From Ferruginibacter sp. (GTDB lineage: Bacteria > Bacteroidota > Bacteroidia > Chitinophagales > Chitinophagaceae), in the NCBI GenBank assembly GCA_030831725.1, contig JAURKN010000009.1, positions 1 through 18,483 on the forward strand: a stretch of 18,483 bases of DNA, written 5' to 3'. Both the position numbers and the translations under genes were made by a program. Of the stretch, positions 1 through 6,966 are shown piece by piece (within the stretch, counting starts at the first letter, position 1; the number at the start of each line of letters is the position of its first letter). The notes beneath the pieces were generated by a model, which was not told the DNA's origin, ran no database searches, and was given only the letters and a program-made list of their open reading frames with translations.

Positions 1-2518
1 CTTTACTTGGGAATGCATGGTTGGGTTCATCGTCTTTCATGGCTTGGAATAGATATTGCAAAGCGGCATGAATGGCGGAACCAAATTCCATGGCTTCGTT
101 CTTGGCAGATGGTACACGGATGAAGTTATTGTAGTAGAAGCTGACGGGACAGTTGAGGTAGCTGTTTAGGGCGGTTACGTTCATCACGAATTTGTCGAGC
201 ATCGGAGTGATGAGGGCATCTTCCAGTTGCTCCAGTTCGGGTTTCGCACCTTCACCGAGGTGTAAGATGGCGAAGCGGTCGAGGTCTTCCGGGTTCATGT
301 CGGCTTTCGAAGCAACGAGTGAATGCTTTGTTCTGATCTCTTCCAAAAATTTGGATTCTTCCATTTCTTTGGCTTCGGCATTGAGCTTGTGATATGACAG
401 ATACAAATGGGTTTCGGCCCTTGTGATCGCCACATAAAACAAACGTCTGATTTCCTGCTCGTCTTTTTGTGCGGTGGAACTTGAGAACAAGGTATCAGGC
501 ATTTTATAATTTCGGTTGAACGCTTGTTTTTTCTCCCAAAGCTTTGCGTTTATCCCTGCAACAAAAACATGCTCGAACTCCAGACCTTTTGAACCATGTG
601 CGGTCATGAGGTTGACGCCTTTTTCCGTTCCGCTTGTTTGAACGATGGGCAAAGACAACTTTTCTTTTTCCATCAAATCGATCAACTCCACCAATTCCGA
701 AAGTTGCATCGTCGGATTTCTATGTGTCTCTTCTTTGATGAAATCAAAAAATGCGGTTAGCACTTGAAGTTGCCAGTGTTTATCATGTTTTTGAAGGATG
801 GTATTCACCACACCTGTTTCCATGATGATCCGCTCCAAAAGCATTTGCAGGGTGTTGTTGGGGACCTCTGCAATCAATTGTTCTATGATGTCTGAAGTGC
901 GTTTCAGGGAAGGGTCGTTGTTGTCTGGAAACAGATGACCAGCCGGTGCAGTTGACCGCTCTTTCAACAGTTCTCGTATCGAGGTTTTTTGGGATTTATA
1001 TTTTCTCTCAGATACTTCGATGGACAATTTGGCGATTTTCATCGGTTCAATATTGAACCAGTCGTAGTGTAAAATTTTAAACAAGATCTCATCGCCGCTG
1101 AAAGGAATGTAATGCTCCGTGGCAAGATATCTCAGGATGTGAATCAGTTTTTGAACAAGATTCAAATCAAAAGCATTGATGTGTCGCTTGGTGTAAACAG
1201 GAATATTCAACAAATTGAAAAAGCGCGCGATGCTTTCTCCATATTTATTTTCTTTATAGATGATACCGATGCGACCGGGTTGTACACCTTCTTTCAATAA
1301 CTCTTCCACTTTTTTCACAATGCCGATCATCTCTTGTCTTGGATTCAGATACTCCAACAGCAGGGGTGGATTGGAAAGGTCTTTTTTATCAGGATTTGAT
1401 GCGACAAGCTCTTTCGATAAACCGGGAATTTGGTTCACCAGTCTCTCTGTATTGTGTCCGATCAATGTCTGTGCCATATCTAGTATGGGCTGTGTAGACC
1501 TGTAATTGCAGGTAAGCACAACCGTTAGAAGGTCTTTTTGATACTGGTTTGCGATAACAAGCATGTTTTCCACGTTCGCACCCTGAAACCTGAAAATACT
1601 CTGATCATCATCACCCACCACAAAAACATTAGGCTGATCCCAATAGTTGATCAATAGTTCCACAATTTTATTTTGTGATCCGCTGGTATCCTGATATTCA
1701 TCCACAAGGATGTATTGGTATTTTTCCTGATAGTTGGCAAGCAGATTGGAATTCTCGGAGAAGGCCTTGATCACCCAGTTGATCATATCGTCGAAATCGT
1801 ATCTGTTCCTTTCGCGCATCATGGCATTGAATTGGTCAAATGCGATGACGGCGGCCTTCAGTTTTTCCATTCGCTCCTGCGTATCATAGTATGTGGGTTT
1901 CAAGTCTCCCTTTTGGTTGTTACCGGATTTTCTTTGGTATTTGAATTCCTCATTGTCTGGCATCGCATTCACATATTTTTCTATGCTTTGCAAAACGTGT
2001 TCAGAAGTCCAGCCTTCTTTTTTCATCACGCCGAAGAGTTCTTTCATCGGCTTAGCTTCGTAATAGATGTCTCCTCTGTATCTTTTGAGGATGTGATTTT
2101 TAGGCAATGAATCGATAAGCTCCTTGAACAATTGTATGGTTTCCAGCTCGGAGATGGGATCTAGGATGTTTTTTTCGAAGAGATGCAGATTCTGTTGAAT
2201 CACTTCGTTGCAAAAGGAATGGAATGTGAAAATATTTACTTTATAAGCATCCGCTCCGATGAACTGAACCAGTCTTTTTCGCATAGCCACACCACCGGCA
2301 TCGGTGTAGGTCAAACACAAAATGTTTTCGGGTGAGGCGTCGGTTTCCAGCAAAATCTTTCCGATCCGACAAGCCAATATTTGTGTTTTTCCGGTTCCCG
2401 GACCTGCAATCACCATAACAGGGCCTTCAATTTTGTCTACAGCTGTCCGTTGTTGATCATTGAGTTTTTCGTAGGCTTTATTGAACGTTTCGAGGAGTTT
2501 TACTGATGGATTTGACAT
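1..2518 (-). CDS. UvrD/PcrA-family ATP-dependent DNA helicase with RecB-like nuclease domain, C-terminus outside window
   Basis: I read this frame codon by codon from an ATG at 2518 to the left edge (839 codons) without a stop. It is a superfamily 1A 3'-5' DNA helicase, expected to unwind DNA with ATP in repair or recombination. Visible motifs: Q-motif (LNDQQRTAV, residues 19-27), Walker A AGPGTGKT (38-45), Walker B VDEYQD (272-277), motif III GDDDQSIFRFQGA (302-314), motif IV CNYRSTQ (about 339), motif V (TAHGSKGLEFEHV, about 640) and motif VI YVAITRAE (695-702). From about residue 779 the text changes to LNSYLNCPVSFYYNNF followed by GSAIHAAL, which resembles the start of the PD-(D/E)XK (RecB/AddB-type) nuclease domain; the catalytic residues lie beyond the edge. 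This points to a helicase-nuclease rather than plain UvrD (about 720-780 residues). No alternative ATG, GTG or TTG lies between the start and the Q-motif. Helicase identity is very sure, nuclease fusion fairly sure, exact role unknown. Confidence 0.93.
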   Translation of the reverse strand, partial: MSNPSVKLLETFNKAYEKLNDQQRTAVDKIEGPVMVIAGPGTGKTQILACRIGKILLETDASPENILCLTYTDAGGVAMRKRLVQFIGADAYKVNIFTFHSFCNEVIQQNLHLFEKNILDPISELETIQLFKELIDSLPKNHILKRYRGDIYYEAKPMKELFGVMKKEGWTSEHVLQSIEKYVNAMPDNEEFKYQRKSGNNQKGDLKPTYYDTQERMEKLKAAVIAFDQFNAMMRERNRYDFDDMINWVIKAFSENSNLLANYQEKYQYILVDEYQDTSGSQNKIVELLINYWDQPNVFVVGDDDQSIFRFQGANVENMLVIANQYQKDLLTVVLTCNYRSTQPILDMAQTLIGHNTERLVNQIPGLSKELVASNPDKKDLSNPPLLLEYLNPRQEMIGIVKKVEELLKEGVQPGRIGIIYKENKYGESIARFFNLLNIPVYTKRHINAFDLNLVQKLIHILRYLATEHYIPFSGDEILFKILHYDWFNIEPMKIAKLSIEVSERKYKSQKTSIRELLKERSTAPAGHLFPDNNDPSLKRTSDIIEQLIAEVPNNTLQMLLERIIMETGVVNTILQKHDKHWQLQVLTAFFDFIKEETHRNPTMQLSELVELIDLMEKEKLSLPIVQTSGTEKGVNLMTAHGSKGLEFEHVFVAGINAKLWEKKQAFNRNYKMPDTLFSSSTAQKDEQEIRRLFYVAITRAETHLYLSYHKLNAEAKEMEESKFLEEIRTKHSLVASKADMNPEDLDRFAILHLGEGAKPELEQLEDALITPMLDKFVMNVTALNSYLNCPVSFYYNNFIRVPSAKNEAMEFGSAIHAALQYLFQAMKDDEPNHAFPSK

Positions 2519-2522
2519 GATT

Positions 2523-2530
2523 CAAATATA
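2523..2530 (-). promoter_or_regulatory. Candidate Bacteroidota -7 element (TATATTTG) of the helicase gene
   Basis: On the minus strand the bases read TATATTTG, a perfect match to the Bacteroidota primary-sigma -7 consensus TAnnTTTG. It ends only 4 nt before the helicase ATG, so a transcript from it would be leaderless or nearly so. No clear -33 TTG sits at the expected distance. In AT-rich DNA such a match can arise by chance. Confidence 0.4.
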
Positions 2531-2622
2531 ATAGAATTGAATAACCATGACATCATTCGTGGATAAATTAACAACACGTATTAAAACAGAAAACAAATGA
2601 GACTTTAATTTGTCAATCTAGT

Positions 2623-3093
2623 ATGAGTAAAGTTTATAGCATTAAAACCGTACAGCGTTTGCCATGGACCCTGGAAAAAACCTGGGATTTTTTCAGCAGT
2701 CCGAAAAACCTAAGCAAAATCACACCTCAAAAGTTAGGATTTAACATCATTTCCAAGCACCATGGAGAAAAAATGTATCCCGGCCAAATCATAGAGTATA
2801 AAGTCAGTCCGATTTTGGGAATCCCATTATATTGGATGACAGAGATAACGCATGTGGAGGAAGGCAAGTTTTTTGTGGATGAACAACGATTCGGGCCTTA
2901 TTCTTTATGGCATCACCAGCATCATTTCAAAGAAGTGGAAGGTGGGGTGGAAATGACAGATATTGTTCATTATAAATTGCCTCTTGGATTTTTGGGAGAT
3001 ATCGCACAGGTTTTGTTTGTCAAAAAGCAGCTGAAAGAGATTTTTGATCATCGGTATGAAACTGTGGAACGCTTATTTTCGGGTGCGGAATAG
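2623..3093 (+). CDS. SRPBCC-superfamily (START/Bet v1-like) ligand-binding protein
   Basis: This 156-residue cytosolic protein has no signal peptide or membrane segment. It matches by eye the small SRPBCC (cyclase/dehydrase-like) proteins common in bacteria: an N-terminal strand and helix with PWTLEKTWDFFSSPKNLSKITP (one residue omitted would still be recognisable; residues about 14-35), a middle beta sheet (PGQIIEYKVSPILGIPLYW, about 52-70) and a C-terminal alpha helix (residues about 125-152). The fold forms a hydrophobic pocket; ligand and role are unknown. Some relatives are labelled cell-division inhibitor, without support here. The gene is monocistronic, divergent from the helicase (104 bp) and convergent with the TPR-type gene. 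The ATG at 2623 is the first in frame; a weak -7-like TTAATTTG lies about 10 nt upstream, implying a very short leader. Confidence 0.8.
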   Translation: MSKVYSIKTVQRLPWTLEKTWDFFSSPKNLSKITPQKLGFNIISKHHGEKMYPGQIIEYKVSPILGIPLYWMTEITHVEEGKFFVDEQRFGPYSLWHHQHHFKEVEGGVEMTDIVHYKLPLGFLGDIAQVLFVKKQLKEIFDHRYETVERLFSGAE

Positions 3094-3113
3094 TCATAGC
3101 CCCAAACATTCCA

Positions 3114-3246
3114 AACCCCAAATCATAAATCTTTAACCCCCAATCTCTAATCTTAAATCCCAAATCCGCACATCGGAACCCCAAACGACAAACAACAAAC
3201 GACAAACGACAAACGACAAACGACAAACGACAAACAATCAAACTCC
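3114..3246. repeat. Heptanucleotide repeat array 1 (19 units)
   Basis: From 3114 to 3246 the plus strand divides into 19 consecutive 7-nt units without a phase break, and 18 of 19 begin with AA. The first part is degenerate (AATCATA, AATCTTT, AATCTTA, AATCCCA, AACCCCA); from about 3184 it becomes nearly perfect AACGACA. The array fills the gap between two convergent genes (SRPBCC and TPR-type). It shares the 15-mer CCCAAATCATAAATC (3117-3131) with array 2 at 7121-7135. Its minus-strand open frame is a translation of the repeat and not a gene. Confidence 0.9.
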
Positions 3247-3253
3247 AAACATC

Positions 3254-3907
3254 CTACCCCGGCATCCTGTTGATATATTTCTCGATTTGCTTGATTTGAT
3301 CCACGATTTGCGGAGTGGTAGGTTTGAATCCTTTGGCTTTACGGAAAAACTCTTTGGCGGCTCTGAATTCTCTTTTATTCATCATGATGGAGCATAGTTG
3401 AAGATAAGCTGCCGCATTGGTGTCGTCGTCGGGTAATCCGGAGCGGATGGCTTGACGTATATAAGACTCGCCCTGTTTCATATCTCCGCGCTGGATACAT
3501 AGCATACCCAACTGTAATTTACTCGGACCCTCAGCCTGTTGGGTTAGTGATCCTCCGAGGGAAAGACCCTTTTTCATCATGGCTTCAGCAGATTGGAAGT
3601 CCTGGTTCGCCATGGCCACATTTCCTTTTACCGTATAGTATACAGACCTGATCGGCTTGATGAGCAGACCCGGAAATTTGATGGATTCCACGATTCTTTT
3701 GGCTTCCTCCATGTCGCCATTTTCCATAGCCGACTGGATCAAACGCATCGGACCCAGCAGAAAATGACCCAGAATACTGATAATGGCGAGCAAATAGATG
3801 ATAAAAGAAGGCCAGAAACCCGCCTCAAGGTTGGTGTAGATAGCAAGTCCCAACAGTACGATTCCAATCCAGAGACGGTATTTAATATATATGTTCAACC
3901 ATTTCAT
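3254..3907 (-). CDS. Membrane-anchored TPR-like protein of unknown function
   Basis: The 217-residue protein begins with two hydrophobic helices (residues about 10-27 and 32-52, joined by NLEAGFWPS), so it is likely anchored in the inner membrane by an N-terminal hairpin. The remainder is helical and TPR-like: pairs of helices around residues 58-75 (SAMENGDMEEAKRIVESI), 85-112 (VKGNVAMANQDFQSAEAMMKKGL), 125-152 (LGMLCIQRGDMKQGESYIRQAI) and 162-190 (AYLQLCSIMMNKREFRAAKEFFRKA), with the small and aromatic residues expected of TPR consensus positions. Such proteins usually act as scaffolds; no partner is evident. The gene stands alone, convergent with the SRPBCC gene across repeat array 1. The start is the only ATG before the first membrane helix. 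Topology and repeat class are read from the sequence; the function is unknown. Confidence 0.75.
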   Translation of the reverse strand: MKWLNIYIKYRLWIGIVLLGLAIYTNLEAGFWPSFIIYLLAIISILGHFLLGPMRLIQSAMENGDMEEAKRIVESIKFPGLLIKPIRSVYYTVKGNVAMANQDFQSAEAMMKKGLSLGGSLTQQAEGPSKLQLGMLCIQRGDMKQGESYIRQAIRSGLPDDDTNAAAYLQLCSIMMNKREFRAAKEFFRKAKGFKPTTPQIVDQIKQIEKYINRMPG

Positions 3908-4196
3908 TGTTCAGCAAGGTTTTTTAAGTTAGAGCATATCTTGTCTCAGTTGTCATTTTCGAGAGGAATCTGCAGCTTAGACGAGGGTGCTATTGAAAAA
4001 AATGGATGACAAAGATAACCAAATGAAAATACCCAAGTTCAAAATAGCTAAACAGTCACTATTTGAATGATTTTACCTAAAAATGGCTACGAAAAGATTC
4101 ATATTGGAGAAAAAACAATAAGTTTGCAGGCGTTCATACAACGGAATTGTTCATCACGGGCTCTCTGTTGGGTAACATACCATTAAACACACAAGT
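3908..4196. other. Divergent intergenic region with candidate promoter for the PKD gene
   Basis: This 289-bp AT-rich spacer separates two divergently transcribed genes. The plus strand has a perfect TAnnTTTG (-7) match, TAAGTTTG, at 4119-4126, which would give a leader of about 60 nt for the gene at 4197. The -33 element is weak (a TTG at 4104-4106 is too close). I see no convincing promoter for the minus-strand gene and no small open frame with gene-like features. Confidence 0.4.
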
Positions 4197-6632
4197 ATGA
4201 GAAAATTTTACTTTTTACTGTTGCTTTCATTGACAGTTTTTGTTTCTGGAATTCAGGCACAATTGTGTAATCCGCAATTTTCAGCCAGCGTCCAAGGGAA
4301 TACAGTTCTTGCTATCCCTGTCCTGACCGGCGATTCATCCTATCAACATGAGTGGAGCTGGGGAGACGGAACATCAAGCAATGTGATGAATGCTACACAC
4401 ACGTATGCCAATTGCGGTACGTATAGTATTGTTCATTTGGTATACAAAAGAGACAGTATCGGAGCAATCGCTTGTGTTGATACCGCAATTCAGATGGTCA
4501 GCATCATATGCAATACACCTTGCAACATTGTTCCAAACTTGTCTTTTCAGGTCAATCCAAACCAGCCGAATGTGGTAACGTTTACCAACACCAGTATTTC
4601 TACAATTGGTGCTTTCGTATCTTGGAACTTTGGAGACAGCACAACTGGAGTAGGACAAACCGTTGTTCATTCTTATAATCAAGCCGGTGTTTACAGGGTT
4701 TGTATGAGAATTGTAATCAACAACACATGCATAGCAGATACCTGCGTTATGGTGACTGTTGGAAACCCTAACCCCGTGCCATGCAATGTAGTTGCTAATT
4801 TCACCAATAGTTTCAATGGAGCGCCCAACTCGATGCTGTTTATCAGTAATTCATCAAACACGCTGCCAGGTGATTCCATAACCTGGAGTTTCGGAGACGG
4901 AACCTATGGATATGGCTCTAGTGTAGCTCATACATATACCAATATTGGTACGTACACTGTTTGTTTGAGAATTTCGAGATTTACCCAACCCGGGACTGCA
5001 CCTTGTGTAAGTGAGATTTGTCGTAACATAATTATCACCCAAGTACCGAATCCTTGTCCATCGACACCTAGATTCAATTTCAACGCGTCTGCTTCAAACG
5101 GATTGGTTGTTGTATTCAACAACATCACCAGCCAGAACGCTCAAATGGCTACTCAATGGACTTTTGGAGACAGCACCTCAGGAACAGGCAATACGGTTAC
5201 ACACCAATATCAGCAATCTGGCAATTACTGGGTTTGCATGAGAACAACGATTGGGAATTGTGTGTATGATACCTGCATGTTTGTTGCTGTTACTGCAACT
5301 CAACCTCAACCATGCAATCTTCAAGCTCGCTACAGCTATTCCAATAGCGGTAGCACTTATTCTTTCTTCAACACATCAACAGGATATAGCCAAGGAGATA
5401 CTTTACGTTGGACATTCAGCAATGGCAACGTTACCAATGTTCAGAATCCGGTGATCACTTTCCAGAATTCCGGAGTATATCGGGTTTGTTTGGTTGTAAA
5501 AAAACAAACACTGCCAGGTGCGGCCCCTTGTGTGAGTGAATATTGCGATACTATCGTGGTATCACCAACACCATGTAATTTCAATCCTAACTTTTCAGCA
5601 ACAGCCTCACCTACATTACCAAATGTATATCAGTTTGCGACCACATCGGGAGCTGGTGTGCCTGCCAATTACACTTGGAATTTCGGAGACGGAACTACAG
5701 GAACCGGATATGTGACATCTCACAACTACGCTCAATCCGGTGTTTATAATGTTTGTTTGAGGGTGGTGGTGAACAATACTTGCATCAGAGACACATGCAA
5801 AACAATCGTTGTCAACACGGCATGCAACATGATTGCCAACTTCACCAACATGCAGACACCAAATAGCAACAATAATTTATCGTATACGTTCACCAACACC
5901 AGCATCGGATTTGCTCAAGGAGATTCAATTCGCTGGACATTTGGTGATAGTTCCGCTCCCGCTTTCACATCCAATCCTGTTCACGTTTTCCCAAGATCCG
6001 GTTATTTCCAGGTTTGTCTGCGTATCAAAAAAGCAACCGCTCCCGGCACGCTTCCATGTGTTCGTGAAGTATGCCGTATGGTTTATGTTTCCGGACAACC
6101 TCCGATCAATTGCGACAGTGTTCGCGTAAGATTTACCATGCGCAGAGATACTTACATGCCAAACCGCGTGTATTTCTATGCCAGCTCAAACTATTTCATC
6201 CAGCGTCAGAGCTGGACGATCACCAGATTGTCTGATTCGAATTCAATTGTTCTGGGCTATTTCAATCCGATGTACACGTTCAACCAGACTGGTACATACA
6301 GGGTTTGTCTGAGAGCGAACACCTCAGGTGGTTGTGTGAAAGAATACTGCGATACCATTACCATCAATGCAATCGCACAACAGTGCGTACTTACTGCTGT
6401 TCCTAATCCGGCTACCACACAAGTAAGTGTGCAGGCTACTTTAGCCAATGCGAACAGCATTTATGCGTTTATCTACAATTCTCAGAATGTACTGGTTGGT
6501 CAGCGTATCATTGCAGGAGTTCCCGGCAACAACCTGATCACACTCAACACTTCAAATCTCGTTTCTGGATATTATACCATTCGTCTGTATCACAGCGGAC
6601 AAATGTGTTTGTCGAGATTCATGAAATTGTAA
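4197..6632 (+). CDS. Secreted multi-PKD-domain protein with T9SS C-terminal sorting domain
   Basis: An 811-residue exported protein. Residues 1-21 form a Sec signal peptide (MRKFYFLLLLSLTVFVSGIQA). Eight PKD-like Ig repeats follow at about 24-109, 110-196, 197-287, 288-373, 374-460, 461-543, 544-639 and 640-730; most carry the WxFGD(G/S)T core and a tyrosine-rich strand (HSYNQAGVYRVC type). Residues 731-811 (starting AVPNPATTQVSVQ, ending SRFMKL) form a type-A T9SS sorting domain, so the protein should cross the outer membrane by T9SS and be anchored or released. Repeats 2-8 each carry four cysteines at fixed places, implying disulfides. PKD repeats commonly serve in adhesion or as stalks; no catalytic domain is present, so an adhesin or surface-layer role is inferred. 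The ATG at 4197 directly precedes the signal peptide. Monocistronic, with a strong terminator downstream. Confidence 0.93.
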   Translation: MRKFYFLLLLSLTVFVSGIQAQLCNPQFSASVQGNTVLAIPVLTGDSSYQHEWSWGDGTSSNVMNATHTYANCGTYSIVHLVYKRDSIGAIACVDTAIQMVSIICNTPCNIVPNLSFQVNPNQPNVVTFTNTSISTIGAFVSWNFGDSTTGVGQTVVHSYNQAGVYRVCMRIVINNTCIADTCVMVTVGNPNPVPCNVVANFTNSFNGAPNSMLFISNSSNTLPGDSITWSFGDGTYGYGSSVAHTYTNIGTYTVCLRISRFTQPGTAPCVSEICRNIIITQVPNPCPSTPRFNFNASASNGLVVVFNNITSQNAQMATQWTFGDSTSGTGNTVTHQYQQSGNYWVCMRTTIGNCVYDTCMFVAVTATQPQPCNLQARYSYSNSGSTYSFFNTSTGYSQGDTLRWTFSNGNVTNVQNPVITFQNSGVYRVCLVVKKQTLPGAAPCVSEYCDTIVVSPTPCNFNPNFSATASPTLPNVYQFATTSGAGVPANYTWNFGDGTTGTGYVTSHNYAQSGVYNVCLRVVVNNTCIRDTCKTIVVNTACNMIANFTNMQTPNSNNNLSYTFTNTSIGFAQGDSIRWTFGDSSAPAFTSNPVHVFPRSGYFQVCLRIKKATAPGTLPCVREVCRMVYVSGQPPINCDSVRVRFTMRRDTYMPNRVYFYASSNYFIQRQSWTITRLSDSNSIVLGYFNPMYTFNQTGTYRVCLRANTSGGCVKEYCDTITINAIAQQCVLTAVPNPATTQVSVQATLANANSIYAFIYNSQNVLVGQRIIAGVPGNNLITLNTSNLVSGYYTIRLYHSGQMCLSRFMKL

Positions 6633-6656
6633 AAACTGATTTATAAAATAAGAATC

Positions 6657-6683
6657 AAGCCATCTGAAAAGGTGGCTTTTTTT
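6657..6683 (+). terminator. Rho-independent terminator of the PKD gene
   Basis: A 9-bp stem (AAGCCATCT / AGGTGGCTT, one G-U wobble) closes a GAAA tetraloop and runs into a T tract ending at 6683. It lies 24 nt after the stop codon of the PKD-T9SS gene. Confidence 0.9.
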
Positions 6684-6688
6684 GTCCC

Positions 6689-6715
6689 TTGATTTTTGCA
6701 AAAACGCTACATTTG
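6689..6715 (+). promoter_or_regulatory. Candidate promoter of the tRNA-Arg region
   Basis: A perfect Bacteroidota -7 element TACATTTG lies at 6708-6715, with TTG at 6689-6691 as a possible -33 element (16-nt spacing, slightly short). The predicted start near 6722 is about 11 nt upstream of the truncated tRNA-Arg copy at 6733, the spacing expected for a tRNA promoter. The intact tRNA begins 130 nt further on, and no equal promoter lies directly before it. Confidence 0.55.
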
Positions 6716-6729
6716 CAACCCGATGTTCA

Positions 6730-6810
6730 CATTGGTCCCGTAGTCCCGACGATCCTGCGGATGTCGGGATGCTGATAATCCAATTCATTGGATTCGTCAG
6801 CATTCAATGG
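6730..6810 (+). pseudogene. Broken 5' copy of tRNA-Arg, interrupted by a 59-bp double palindrome
   Basis: Bases 6730-6744 (CATTGGTCCCGTAGT) are identical to 6848-6862, the flank and first 11 nt of the intact tRNA-Arg. Bases 6804-6810 (TCAATGG) then continue the tRNA exactly where 6744 left off. The 59 bp between them (6745-6803) are two hairpins. After 6810 similarity to the tRNA fades. The simplest reading is a decayed tandem tRNA copy with a small palindromic element inserted in its D-arm. Confidence 0.6.
6745..6803. repeat. Small double-hairpin palindromic element (REP- or MITE-like)
   Basis: Hairpin 1 (6745-6768): CCCGAC and ATCC pair with GGAT and GTCGGG around a 3-nt loop, with one bulged G. 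Hairpin 2 (6769-6803): ATGCTGA and ATCCAAT pair with ATTGGAT and TCAGCAT around a 2-nt centre, with small internal loops. Both stems are GC-richer than the surroundings. Whether the element recurs in the genome cannot be seen from one window. Confidence 0.65.
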
Positions 6811-6851
6811 TTCAGATGAAAATGTCGACATAAAAGAGTTGTAAAATCATT

Positions 6852-6923
6852 GGTCCCGTAGTTCAATGGATAGAATAGAAGTTTCCTAAACTTTAGATCC
6901 AAGTTCGATTCTTGGCGGGACTA
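6852..6923 (+). tRNA. tRNA-Arg, anticodon CCT
   Basis: A full cloverleaf of 72 nt fits. Acceptor GGTCCCG (6852-6858) pairs with CGGGACT (6916-6922), with a terminal G-U pair. The D-stem GTTC/GAAT encloses AATGGATA. The anticodon stem GAAGT/ACTTT encloses TTCCTAA, giving anticodon CCT at 6885-6887 (reads AGG, Arg). The T-stem CCAAG/CTTGG encloses TTCGATT. The discriminator is A at 6923. CCA is not encoded and must be added after transcription. A terminator follows directly. Confidence 0.95.
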
Positions 6924-6935
6924 CACAAAAATCGT

Positions 6936-6966
6936 AACGGCTGCTTTTTGAAAAGCGGCCGTTTTC
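6936..6966 (+). terminator. Rho-independent terminator after tRNA-Arg
   Basis: AACGGCTGCTTTT pairs with AAAAGCGGCCGTT (one G-U wobble), giving a long stem with a minimal loop followed by Ts. It begins 13 nt after the tRNA discriminator base. Confidence 0.85.

Noticed and set aside
1715..2110. Plus-strand 131-codon frame
   Set aside because: It is antisense to the helicase, which has unmistakable motifs through this stretch.
3020..3241. Minus-strand 73-codon frame with repeated VCRLSFV-like text
   Set aside because: It is the translation of heptanucleotide array 1 plus the antisense of the SRPBCC 3' end. A 7-nt period gives a 7-residue peptide repeat in any open frame.
3114..3246. CRISPR array
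   Set aside because: The units are 7 nt and contiguous, with no spacers, no 25-35 bp repeats and no cas genes.
6552..6803. Minus-strand 83-codon frame across the PKD 3' end and the palindrome
   Set aside because: It crosses a terminator and a palindromic element and has no domain-like sequence.
6730..6862. Phage or island attachment-site duplication at tRNA-Arg
   Set aside because: Integrative elements usually duplicate the tRNA 3' end; here the 5' end is repeated, only about 100 bp lies between the copies and there is no integrase.
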